Source: Actinomycetota bacterium (GTDB taxonomy: Bacteria; Actinomycetota; Actinomycetes; S36-B12; UBA10799). From it: a stretch of 8,992 nt of DNA. The translations under genes were made by a program, and so were the position numbers. The notes below the pieces were generated by a model that saw nothing but the letters and a program-made list of their open reading frames with translations, did no database searches and was not told the DNA's origin. Each line of letters starts with the position of its first letter. Within the stretch, counting starts at the first letter, position 1. Below, one piece after another: positions 1-6,364 of the stretch. The stretch lies in the NCBI GenBank assembly GCA_030837445.1, contig JAUPKM010000443.1:1-8992 (forward strand), written 5' to 3'.

Positions 1-44
1 ACTCACCAGCAAGCCATGCAGCCACCACACAGCCGGGAGAAGAG

Positions 45-323
45 ATGTCCAGCGAGCAACACGACAACCACGGCCAGACGCCAGCCGCCTGGACGGCAGT
101 CATCATCATCATGGTCGCGTTCATCCTGGGTTGCGTGGCGGTCGTCATCGCCCAGCCTTGGCTGGTCGCCGTCGCCGCGGTCCTGATCGTAGTGGGAGTG
201 GTCGTCGGCAAAGTGATGTCGATGATGGGACTTGGGGCGACTCATCAGGATCCTGACCCGAAATCGTCGACCGCTGGGGGCGACTCCGGGAGCGACGACA
301 GGCAGCCCGCAGAGAAGGCCTAG
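45..323 (+). CDS. HGxxPAAW-motif small membrane protein, function unknown
   Basis: This 92-residue protein carries the family hallmark near its N-terminus, H9-G10-Q-T-P13-A-A-W16. Two hydrophobic helices follow, at about residues 17-36 and 38-57, then a VGKVMSMMGLG stretch typical of the end of the conserved part, and an acidic, polar, probably disordered tail (about 66-92). It should sit in the cytoplasmic membrane; no reaction is known for the family. The ATG at 45 is chosen because GGGAGA at 35-40 is a good ribosome binding site just upstream. In actinobacteria these proteins are usually found beside trp genes, often after trpE and a tryptophan-associated membrane protein. Such genes may lie left of this window, but that is inference. 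The stop lies 4 bp before the response regulator start, so the genes are probably co-transcribed. The family call is secure and the role is open. Confidence 0.88.
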   Translation: MSSEQHDNHGQTPAAWTAVIIIMVAFILGCVAVVIAQPWLVAVAAVLIVVGVVVGKVMSMMGLGATHQDPDPKSSTAGGDSGSDDRQPAEKA

Positions 324-327
324 CAAC

Positions 328-1077
328 GTGCCGGGCCACGGCTTGGTGCTGGTCGTTGAGGACGAGCGGAGCATCGCCGACCTGCTCAAGATGTACCTCA
401 CCCGGGAAGGCTTCGGCGTCCACATCGCAGCCGACGGCCCAGAGGCGCTTGCCGCTGTCCGAGCACATCGTCCCGTCGCGATCATCTTGGACGTGGGGCT
501 GCCGACGCTGGCGGGAACCGAGGTCTGTCGGCGCCTTCGCGCCGACGACGATTGGACGCCGGTGCTGTTCTGCACTGCCCGAGACGACGAGATCGACAAA
601 GTGCTCGGGCTGGAACTTGGGGCCGACGACTACATCACCAAACCGTTCAGTCCGCGCGAGGTTGTGGCCAGACTGAAGGCAGTGCTGCGCCGCAGCAGAG
701 GCGTCGTGACCTCTGAGGAAATGGCCGTCGGTGATGTCGCGATCGACCTCGCCACACACCGATGCACCGTGGCGGGCACAGAGATTGCACTGACAGCGAC
801 GGAGTTCGACCTGTTGGCCTACCTGATGTCGAAACCGGGTCGGGTATTCACACGGGAGCAGCTACTTAGCGAAGTGTGGGGGTACTCCAGCGTCGTGACG
901 ACTCGAACAGTCGACGTGCACATCGCACAACTCAGGTCAAAGCTCGGCGAGCCCGATCTCATCAGGACGGTGCGGGGGGTCGGCTACGCAATCGAACTTC
1001 CCGCCGCCGACGTCTCGGCCACGGCCGCCGACGGAGCCGCCGAGGTCGAAGACACGGGCACAGGCACCGAGGTCTAG
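328..1077 (+). CDS. OmpR/PhoB-family response regulator
   Basis: This 249-residue transcription factor should be switched by phosphorylation from the adjoining kinase. The receiver domain covers about residues 5-122 and has the full active site: acidic pair E11-D12, phosphoacceptor D55 (in LDVGLP), T83 and K105 (in KPF). The winged-helix DNA-binding domain covers about 130-223, with the recognition-helix segment TRTVDVHIAQLRSKLG and the closing RTVRGVGY. The last 25 residues are an Ala/Glu/Thr-rich tail. The GTG at 328 is chosen over the in-frame ATG at 232. The longer form would add 32 residues of Arg/Pro-rich sequence read out of frame from the HGxxPAAW gene, whereas GAAGG at 314-318 lies 9 nt before the GTG and the receiver begins at once. 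The stop abuts the kinase ATG. The regulon and signal cannot be read from the sequence, and I do not assign a named orthologue. Confidence 0.93.
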   Translation: MPGHGLVLVVEDERSIADLLKMYLTREGFGVHIAADGPEALAAVRAHRPVAIILDVGLPTLAGTEVCRRLRADDDWTPVLFCTARDDEIDKVLGLELGADDYITKPFSPREVVARLKAVLRRSRGVVTSEEMAVGDVAIDLATHRCTVAGTEIALTATEFDLLAYLMSKPGRVFTREQLLSEVWGYSSVVTTRTVDVHIAQLRSKLGEPDLIRTVRGVGYAIELPAADVSATAADGAAEVEDTGTGTEV

Positions 1078-2523
1078 ATGCCCTCGGATTCACCGGGGAA
1101 TCGGGCCGTCGGATACCGGGCCCACGAGAAGCGGCATGGCCTGCGCGCGCGGGGCTCACTGGCCGGTCGGATATCCCTCGTGACGACGCTGGTAGCCCTG
1201 CTGACGGCGACGATCGTGGGCCTGGTGGTGATCTCGCAGATCCGGGCACAGGCGACGGAACAGGCCCGATCCTCGCTGGAACGAGCGGCCGACACGGTGG
1301 CCGGCGCCATCGAACGGACCGGCAGTCTGCAACGTGGCCAAGTCACGCTGGCAGGCCTGCGGGCCGGCGGGGTGCAGATTGATCGGGTGTATCCGGGTGG
1401 CAAGTTGCCCGACATCATGGGGCCCGCAGACCTGGCCGCGTTGAATGCCGGGGGCGACTTGTCGGCCGAGCGGCAAACGCCCTCGGGGCTGGTGTTTCTG
1501 GAGGCTCGAACCTTGTCCGACGGCTCGATTCTCATCCTCATTGAAAGTGACGATGTCACGTCGGTGGCCACAACCCAAAGCCTCACCACCCTGGGGTTGG
1601 CATTGGCGTCAGGGGTGGCTTTCGCGGTGCTGGCGGGGATGGTGTTGGCCCGACGGTTGGCGCGGCCTCTGCAGGTTGCCGCCGGCGCTGCCAACCGGAT
1701 GGCGCAGGGGGAGCGCGACGTGGTGCTGGCACCCCAGGGGCCGCAGGAGGTCGCCGAAGTTGCCGAGTCCCTGAATGATCTGAACGACGCCCTCGGGGTC
1801 AGCGAGGCGAGGCAGCGGGAGTTCCTCCTCTCGGTGTCACATGAACTCCGCACCCCGTTGACCTCTATCCACGGCTACGCGGAGGCGCTGGCGGACGGAG
1901 TGGTGGGGCCCGACGACGTCAAGCCCACTGCCGCCATCATGGTGCGAGAGGCGCAACGGTTGGACAGGTTGGTGTCCGACTTGCTCGACCTCGCCAGGAT
2001 GGGGGCTCGGGAGGTCCGAATCGACGCCGTCGACGTCGATGTCGCGACGATCCTTGGTGAAGCAGCCGCAGTGTGGAGTGGACTGTGCGCGGCCGAGGGG
2101 GTCCGATTCAGTTCCGAGTTGCCGACAGGTCCGTTGGCGGCCCGCACGGATGCGGTGCGGATCCGACAGATCATCGACAACCTGATGGCCAACGCATTGC
2201 GGATGACGCCGTCTGGGCGGGGTATCGAACTGCTCGGTCGGGTGAGTGAAACCACCGTCGTGCTCGAAGTAAGCGATGGCGGCCCCGGCCTGACCGAGGA
2301 CGACCTGGCAGTGGCGTTCGAACCGGCGGAGCTCTACAGCCGGTATCGCGGGGTGCGCGTAGTCGGTTCGGGTGTTGGCCTGGCGCTGGTCGGCCGGTTG
2401 GCGGAGCGGTTGGGTGGCGGTGCGCAGGCGGGCCTCGCCGCTGACGGCGGTGCCAAGTTCACGATCACGCTGGCCAGATACCTCGAGTCCGCGCCAGACC
2501 CCCTCCCGCGCCAGACCCCTTGA
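1078..2523 (+). CDS. Membrane sensor histidine kinase (HAMP-HisKA-HATPase)
   Basis: This 481-residue kinase is the expected partner of the response regulator directly upstream. After a basic cytoplasmic N-terminus comes helix 1 (about 31-53), a sensor region of about 115 residues outside the membrane with no domain I recognise, and helix 2 (about 170-191). HAMP follows (about 192-240), then the dimerisation/phosphoacceptor domain with H255 in SVSHELRTP. The ATPase domain has the N box (N368 and N372 in DNLMANA), the G1 box D400-G-G-P-G and the G2 box around G430-SGVGLAL. The usual F-box region is loose (FEPAELYSRYRG), but nothing essential is missing. The ATG at 1078 follows the regulator stop with no spacer, and GAGGT at 1069-1073 serves as binding site, suggesting translational coupling. 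The gene ends in two consecutive in-frame stops, TGA TAG. The ligand is unknown. Confidence 0.93.
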   Translation: MPSDSPGNRAVGYRAHEKRHGLRARGSLAGRISLVTTLVALLTATIVGLVVISQIRAQATEQARSSLERAADTVAGAIERTGSLQRGQVTLAGLRAGGVQIDRVYPGGKLPDIMGPADLAALNAGGDLSAERQTPSGLVFLEARTLSDGSILILIESDDVTSVATTQSLTTLGLALASGVAFAVLAGMVLARRLARPLQVAAGAANRMAQGERDVVLAPQGPQEVAEVAESLNDLNDALGVSEARQREFLLSVSHELRTPLTSIHGYAEALADGVVGPDDVKPTAAIMVREAQRLDRLVSDLLDLARMGAREVRIDAVDVDVATILGEAAAVWSGLCAAEGVRFSSELPTGPLAARTDAVRIRQIIDNLMANALRMTPSGRGIELLGRVSETTVVLEVSDGGPGLTEDDLAVAFEPAELYSRYRGVRVVGSGVGLALVGRLAERLGGGAQAGLAADGGAKFTITLARYLESAPDPLPRQTP

Positions 2524-2535
2524 TAGCGGGGAAGT

Positions 2536-2551
2536 CCCGGACTGTTCCGGG
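2536..2551 (+). other. Hairpin after the histidine kinase gene: weak terminator or operator
   Basis: CCCGGA at 2536-2541 and TCCGGG at 2546-2551 form a perfect 6-bp stem with the 4-nt loop CTGT. It begins 12 bp after the kinase stop. No T run follows, so it is not a classical Rho-independent terminator, though actinobacterial terminators often lack one. It also lies about 39 to 24 bp before the predicted start of the next transcript, where a regulator could bind. The sequence does not decide between these roles. Confidence 0.4.
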
Positions 2552-2561
2552 GTCAACCGCT

Positions 2562-2575
2562 TAGGATGATGGCCA
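2562..2575 (+). promoter_or_regulatory. Candidate leaderless promoter for the CD225-like gene
   Basis: TAGGAT at 2562-2567 matches the actinobacterial housekeeping -10 form TANNNT. It is followed by exactly 7 nt and then the ATG at 2575, so a transcript starting at its usual distance would begin on the start codon. No TTGACA-like -35 box is visible at the right spacing. The same arrangement occurs before trpC. Confidence 0.4.
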
Positions 2576-2871
2576 TGTCTTCGGCCGCCACGTCCCCAGT
2601 GCTGCCGAGGTCGTCCAAGCCGCCAGGTTCCTGGTTGGTACCTGCCGTGATCACCACGTTGTGCTGCTTCCCTATCACCGGGGTGGTAGCCGTCTACTGG
2701 TCTGCCCAGGTCAGGACCAGGTGGGAGTTGGGCGACGAGGATGGGGCGCGACGGGCAGCCCGGCGCGCGAAGCTATGGGTATTGCTCGGTTTCGTGATCT
2801 ACTTGGTTGCGGTCGCAGTGATGATCGGGACCGGCTCGGCATCGACGTACATCGACAGGGTGAGAGGCTGA
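2575..2871 (+). CDS. CD225/dispanin-like two-helix membrane protein
   Basis: This 98-residue protein matches the CD225 (interferon-induced transmembrane/dispanin) pattern. A proline-rich N-terminus leads into a first membrane segment (about 21-43) containing CCFPITG with C30 and C31. A short cytoplasmic loop carries the family-typical GDEDGARRAARRAK (about 53-66), and a second helix spans about 67-87. In bacteria these proteins have no defined reaction; a role in membrane organisation is only a guess. The ATG at 2575 is preferred because the -10-like TAGGAT lies 7 nt upstream and AGG at 2563-2565 is 9 nt upstream. In-frame ATGs at 2566 and 2569 would add three or two residues. The stop is 2 bp before the DUF2752 start, so the two membrane proteins form one transcription unit, possibly continuing towards trpC. 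Confidence 0.8.
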   Translation: MSSAATSPVLPRSSKPPGSWLVPAVITTLCCFPITGVVAVYWSAQVRTRWELGDEDGARRAARRAKLWVLLGFVIYLVAVAVMIGTGSASTYIDRVRG

Positions 2872-2873
2872 TC

Positions 2874-3347
2874 TTGACCATTTCCGCCGTGCACGAGCAC
2901 ACCACCACCGAAGAGTGGATCCTGGATCCACGGCCTCGGTGGCGTCGGCTGTTGGCACCTAGTTCGGTCATCGCAGGGTTGGCGTTGGGCACGCTCTACG
3001 TGGCCAAGGTTGACCCTAACGAACCGGGGCACTATCCGCCATGTCCGCTCAAGTTCGTCACCGGTCTCGATTGCCCAGGTTGCGGCGGGCTGCGGGCCAC
3101 CCACGACCTCGCCACCGGCGATATCGCTGGCGCGTTCGACCACAACGCACTGCTCGTCGTGATGCTGCCGGTGATCGCCTACCTGCTTGGACGCTGGCTC
3201 TATCGCGGCTGGACCGGCCGACGTCGTGTCCCGACTGAGCGTTCCCGGGTCCTGTCCCAGCGATTGATGCAATTGCTTGTCATCGCCTTGGTGGCCTTTT
3301 CGGTACTGCGCAACGTGCCACTGCTGGACTACTTCAGCTCCACGTAG
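2874..3347 (+). CDS. DUF2752 family membrane protein
   Basis: This 157-residue protein carries the DUF2752 signature: C57 in PPCPLKFVTG, then C67-P-G-C70-G-G-L-R, then LATGD and a conserved FDHNAL. Hydrophobic segments lie at about 30-45, 91-109 and 131-147. The paired cysteines could bind a metal or form a disulfide, but no biochemical function is established for the family. I chose the TTG at 2874 because GAGAGG at 2862-2867 is a strong ribosome binding site 6 nt upstream, while the next in-frame candidate, GTG at 2889, has none. Translation from further upstream in this frame would run through the CD225-like gene and is not credible. It ends 54 bp before trpC, a position where DUF2752 genes are often seen in actinobacteria. 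Confidence 0.85.
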   Translation: MTISAVHEHTTTEEWILDPRPRWRRLLAPSSVIAGLALGTLYVAKVDPNEPGHYPPCPLKFVTGLDCPGCGGLRATHDLATGDIAGAFDHNALLVVMLPVIAYLLGRWLYRGWTGRRRVPTERSRVLSQRLMQLLVIALVAFSVLRNVPLLDYFSST

Positions 3348-3360
3348 TCGGAACGACCCT

Positions 3361-3394
3361 GACCGCGAAGGCGTCTGTCGCGTCTGGATAGCCT
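3361..3394 (+). promoter_or_regulatory. Candidate leaderless trpC promoter with an overlapping inverted repeat
   Basis: TAGCCT at 3389-3394 fits the TANNNT -10 form and is followed by exactly 7 nt before the GTG start of trpC at 3402, which predicts a leaderless trpCBA transcript. Upstream, CGCGA at 3364-3368 and TCGCG at 3378-3382 are inverted repeats. If C3363 is bulged, the arms extend to GA at 3361-3362 and TC at 3383-3384. This repeat lies at about -41 to -18 and could be an operator. No clear -35 box and no leader peptide with tryptophan codons are present in the 54-bp gap. Confidence 0.4.
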
Positions 3395-3401
3395 GTCGAC
3401 T

Positions 3402-4211
3402 GTGACCGTGCTTGATGACATCCTCGACGGCGTTCGGCAGGACCTTGCCGTTCGCGAGGCCCAGGTGCCGCTGGCGGCGTTGAAGGAACGTGTTGACGCG
3501 GCACCTCCGCCGCTGGACGTGCGGGGCAGTCTGGGCGGTCATGGCGTAGCGGTGATCGCGGAAGTGAAGCGCTCCAGCCCGTCCAAGGGCGCGTTGTCGG
3601 CGATCGCGGATCCTGCCGGGTTGGCCTCGGAGTACGAGGCTGGCGGAGCTGCGGCGATCAGCGTCTTGACGGAGGGTCGGCGGTTCGGCGGCAGCCTGGC
3701 GGACCTGTCGGCGGTCCGAGCAGCCGTCTCTATCCCGGTTCTGCGCAAGGACTTCATCGTCACCAGCTACCAACTGTGGGAGGCTCGGGCCTACGGTGCA
3801 GATCTCGCGTTGCTGATCGTTGCCGCGTTGGAGCAGGAACAGTTGGTGTCCCTGATCGAGCGGGCTGAGTCGATCGGGTTGACCGCGCTGGTCGAAGTCC
3901 ATGACGAACTCGAGACTGAGCGGGCGCTGCTGGCCGGTGCTCGGCTGATCGGTGTCAACGCCCGCAACCTGAAGACGCTCGAGGTTGACCGAGATACCTT
4001 TACACGGGTCGCGCCGGCCATCCCGGCCGACGTGATCACGGTGGCCGAGTCGGGTGTCCGAGGTCCGCACGACCTACTTGCCTACGCGGCGAGCGGCGCT
4101 GATGCGGTGTTGGTCGGGGAGTCATTGGTGACGGGCGGCAATCCCCGGCAATCGGTGCACGATCTGGTCACCGCCGGCAGCCATCCGGCGTGTAAGCATC
4201 CCCGGGTGTGA
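3402..4211 (+). CDS. trpC: Indole-3-glycerol phosphate synthase
   Basis: TrpC closes the indole ring, converting 1-(2-carboxyphenylamino)-1-deoxyribulose 5-phosphate to indole-3-glycerol phosphate in the cytoplasm. The 269-residue protein has normal length for a monofunctional (beta/alpha)8 enzyme. The expected catalytic and binding residues are present: E54 and K56 in AEVKRSSPSKG, K116 in LRKDF, E165 in LVEVH, N186 in GVNARNL, and E216-S217 in AESG. The phosphate-binding GADAVLVGESL follows. These line up in order with the catalytic set known from the archaeal enzyme. There is no fused TrpF domain. The GTG at 3402 is chosen because the protein starts with the typical MTVLDDIL and the -10-like box suggests a leaderless message. 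The last bases overlap trpB as GTGA. Confidence 0.97.
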   Translation: MTVLDDILDGVRQDLAVREAQVPLAALKERVDAAPPPLDVRGSLGGHGVAVIAEVKRSSPSKGALSAIADPAGLASEYEAGGAAAISVLTEGRRFGGSLADLSAVRAAVSIPVLRKDFIVTSYQLWEARAYGADLALLIVAALEQEQLVSLIERAESIGLTALVEVHDELETERALLAGARLIGVNARNLKTLEVDRDTFTRVAPAIPADVITVAESGVRGPHDLLAYAASGADAVLVGESLVTGGNPRQSVHDLVTAGSHPACKHPRV

Positions 4212-5440
4212 CGGGTGCGATGACTGTCCTTCCTGACGCCGGCGGCCATTTCGGGCCCTACGGCGGTCGGTTCGTGCCAGAGGCCCTCATCCCGGCTCTG
4301 GACCAGCTGGACGATGCCTACCGGCAGGCGCAAGTCGACCCGGAATTCCGCGCAGAGTTGGCCGCCTTGGCCCGCGACTACACCGGTCGACCCACCCCGC
4401 TGACGCTGGCCCGCAGGTTCAGCGACAACCACGGCGGAGCCGAGGTCTACCTGAAGCGGGAAGACCTCAACCACACCGGCAGCCACAAGATCAACAACGT
4501 CCTCGGACAGGCGTTGCTGACGAAGCGGATGGGTAAGCACCGGGTGATCGCCGAGACCGGGGCCGGCCAACACGGCGTCGCGACCGCGACGGCGGCCGCG
4601 CTGATGGGGCTGGACTGCGTCGTCTATATGGGTGAGCAGGACACCCGACGGCAAGCCCTGAACGTGGCCCGGATGAAGCTGCTGGGGGCCGAGGTCATCC
4701 CGGTCACGGCCGGATCGCGGACGCTGAAGGACGCGATCAACGAGGCGATGCGTGACTGGGTCACGAACGTCGCGGACACGCACTACCTGTTGGGCACTGT
4801 GGCTGGCCCGGCGCCCTTCCCGGAGATGGTGCGGGACTTCCAATCGATCATCGGCGAGGAGGCCCGGGAACAGATCAGGACCCAGGCCGGGCGGCTGCCC
4901 GATGCCATCGCGGCCTGCGTCGGGGGTGGGTCCAATGCCATCGGCATCTTCCACGCCTTCCTGTCGGACTCTGCAGTGCGACTCTGCGGCTACGAGGCGG
5001 GCGGGGACGGGATCGAGACCGGTCGTCATGCGGCGACCCTCACTGGGGGCAGCCCGGGAGTGTTGCACGGTACCCGGTCGTATCTGTTGCAGGATGACGA
5101 GGGACAGACCATTGAGTCGCACTCGATCAGCGCCGGATTGGACTACCCGGGGGTCGGGCCGGAACACGCCTGGCTGCGCGACACCGGACGGGCGCACTAC
5201 CAACCGATATCGGATGCGCAGGCGATGACGGCGTTTGAGTTGTTGTGCCGCACCGAGGGAATCATTCCGGCGATTGAGACGGCGCACGCGTTGGCGGGGG
5301 CGCTTGAATTGAGCAGCGAGCTTGGCCCGTCGGGGCTGATCCTGGTGAACCTGTCGGGTCGCGGCGACAAGGACGTCGAGACGGCCGCCCGCTGGTTTGG
5401 GCTGGCCGCCGCCGACACGGCCGCCGAGGACTTTCGGTGA
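4208..5440 (+). CDS. trpB: Tryptophan synthase beta subunit
   Basis: TrpB condenses indole with L-serine to give L-tryptophan, using pyridoxal phosphate, in an alpha2-beta2 complex with TrpA. The 410-residue length is normal. The PLP Schiff-base lysine is K94 in GSHKINNVLGQ, the catalytic glutamate is E116 in ETGAGQH, the phosphate loop is GGGSN at 239-243, and SGRGDKD at 383-389 closes the cofactor site. The N-terminal GPYGGRFVPEALIPAL is standard for the family. The start is taken as GTG 4208, whose bases overlap the trpC stop in a GTGA junction that implies translational coupling. The in-frame ATG at 4220 would shorten the protein by four residues, and neither start has a strong ribosome binding site. 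Confidence 0.98.
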   Translation: MTGAMTVLPDAGGHFGPYGGRFVPEALIPALDQLDDAYRQAQVDPEFRAELAALARDYTGRPTPLTLARRFSDNHGGAEVYLKREDLNHTGSHKINNVLGQALLTKRMGKHRVIAETGAGQHGVATATAAALMGLDCVVYMGEQDTRRQALNVARMKLLGAEVIPVTAGSRTLKDAINEAMRDWVTNVADTHYLLGTVAGPAPFPEMVRDFQSIIGEEAREQIRTQAGRLPDAIAACVGGGSNAIGIFHAFLSDSAVRLCGYEAGGDGIETGRHAATLTGGSPGVLHGTRSYLLQDDEGQTIESHSISAGLDYPGVGPEHAWLRDTGRAHYQPISDAQAMTAFELLCRTEGIIPAIETAHALAGALELSSELGPSGLILVNLSGRGDKDVETAARWFGLAAADTAAEDFR

Positions 5441-6237
5441 GCGAACTCGCGGAGATCTTCGCGGCCGCGAGGGCGGAGGGGCGCGCGGCCTTGATCGGCT
5501 ACCTGCCTGCCGGGTTCCCGACCGCCCCTGAGGCCGTGGCACTGATCGGGGCGATGGTCGAGAACGGGGTTGACATCGTCGAGGTCGGGCTGCCCTACAG
5601 CGATCCGTTGATGGACGGGCCGGCGATCCAGGCGGCGGTGGAACAGTCCCTCGCCGGCGGCGCCCGGATTGCCGATGTGCTGGCGACTGTCCGCGCCACT
5701 CGGGCTGCCGGGGCGCCGGCGCTGGTGATGTCCTACTGGAATCCGATCGAACGGTACGGGGTCGAGCGGTTCGCAGCCGAATTGCAGGCTGCCGGCGGGG
5801 TCGGAACCATCACCCCAGACTTGACCCCGGAAGAAGCTGCTGACTGGCTGGCCGCCACCGAGGCGCGAGATCTGGACCGGGTGTTCCTGGTGGCACCTTC
5901 GTCGCCGGATGAACGGATCCGGGCCGTGATCTCGGTTGCCTCCGGTTTCGTCTACGCGGCCTCCACGATGGGGGTGACCGGGGTGCGCAGTTCTGTTTCG
6001 GTGGACGCCGCCGATCTGGTTGCCAGGGTTCGGGAAGTCACCACTCTGCCGGTGTTTGTCGGACTCGGCGTTTCTACCGGCGAACAGGCAGGGGAGGTGG
6101 CCGCCTACGCAGATGGAGTGATCGTCGGTTCGGCCTTCATCCGGGTGGTGCAGCAGGCGCCGGACCCGGCCTCTGCCCGCGAGCAGGTGGGGCGGCTGGC
6201 CCGGGAGTTGGCGGCCGGTGTCCGGAACCACCGCTGA
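5437..6237 (+). CDS. trpA: Tryptophan synthase alpha subunit
   Basis: TrpA cleaves indole-3-glycerol phosphate to indole and glyceraldehyde 3-phosphate, and passes the indole through a tunnel to TrpB. The 266-residue (beta/alpha)8 protein has both catalytic acids at the same numbers as the Salmonella enzyme: E49 in VEVGLPYSDP and D60 in MDGPAIQ. The substrate phosphate site is formed by GVTG (179-182), GLGVSTGEQ (from 209) and GSAF (231-234). The start is GTG 5437 in a GTGA overlap with the trpB stop, served by GAGGA at 5426-5430, 6 nt upstream. It is the last trp gene here. No clear terminator follows, only short GC-rich inverted repeats. Confidence 0.98.
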   Translation: MSELAEIFAAARAEGRAALIGYLPAGFPTAPEAVALIGAMVENGVDIVEVGLPYSDPLMDGPAIQAAVEQSLAGGARIADVLATVRATRAAGAPALVMSYWNPIERYGVERFAAELQAAGGVGTITPDLTPEEAADWLAATEARDLDRVFLVAPSSPDERIRAVISVASGFVYAASTMGVTGVRSSVSVDAADLVARVREVTTLPVFVGLGVSTGEQAGEVAAYADGVIVGSAFIRVVQQAPDPASAREQVGRLARELAAGVRNHR

Positions 6238-6294
6238 TCGCAACACGTCGGACCCGAAATGCACCTGCGGCCCGCACGGCCCCAGTCGCTGACA

Positions 6295-6310
6295 TAGGAT
6301 CACGTGATCC
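6295..6310 (+). promoter_or_regulatory. Candidate -10 box fused to a 14-bp palindrome before the dsbA-like gene
   Basis: TAGGAT at 6295-6300 matches the TANNNT -10 form. It overlaps the perfect palindrome GGATCACGTGATCC at 6297-6310, whose right half would reach the expected transcription start near 6307. A protein bound to the palindrome would block initiation, so it reads as a promoter with an operator. No good -35 box is visible. The implied 5' leader is about 57 nt and holds the ribosome binding site AAGGAGA at 6347-6353. Confidence 0.4.
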
Positions 6311-6364
6311 GCGGGCGCACCTTGACGGGCGCATCCGCCAGCTAGCAAGGAGACATCGGAGCAG

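Noticed and set aside
232..327. N-terminal extension of the response regulator from the ATG at 232
   Set aside because: It would overlap the HGxxPAAW gene in another frame and add an Arg/Pro-rich stretch with no receiver homology. The GTG at 328 has a ribosome binding site and starts at the domain.
3348..3401. Possible trp attenuator or leader peptide before trpC
   Set aside because: The 54-bp gap has no short ORF with tryptophan codons and no terminator/antiterminator pair, and the promoter candidate points to a leaderless message.
2799..4070. Long open frame on the minus strand across DUF2752 and trpC
   Set aside because: It is an antisense shadow in high-GC DNA: low-complexity, Arg/Gln-rich, no recognisable domain, and opposite two well-supported genes.
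4082..5542. Long open frame on the minus strand across trpB
   Set aside because: It lies wholly antisense to trpB, which has all catalytic motifs. The translated sequence has composition typical of a shadow frame.
6259..6297. 12-codon ORF between trpA and the dsbA-like gene
   Set aside because: It has no ribosome binding site, no Trp codons and no conserved feature, and its stop falls inside the -10-like box, so it would not be transcribed from that promoter.
6312..6333. Direct repeat CGGGCGCA (6312-6319 and 6326-6333) before the dsbA-like gene
   Set aside because: Eight bases in GC-rich DNA are easily repeated by chance. TTGACG at 6322-6327 also looked like a -35 box, but no TANNNT box lies at the right distance.
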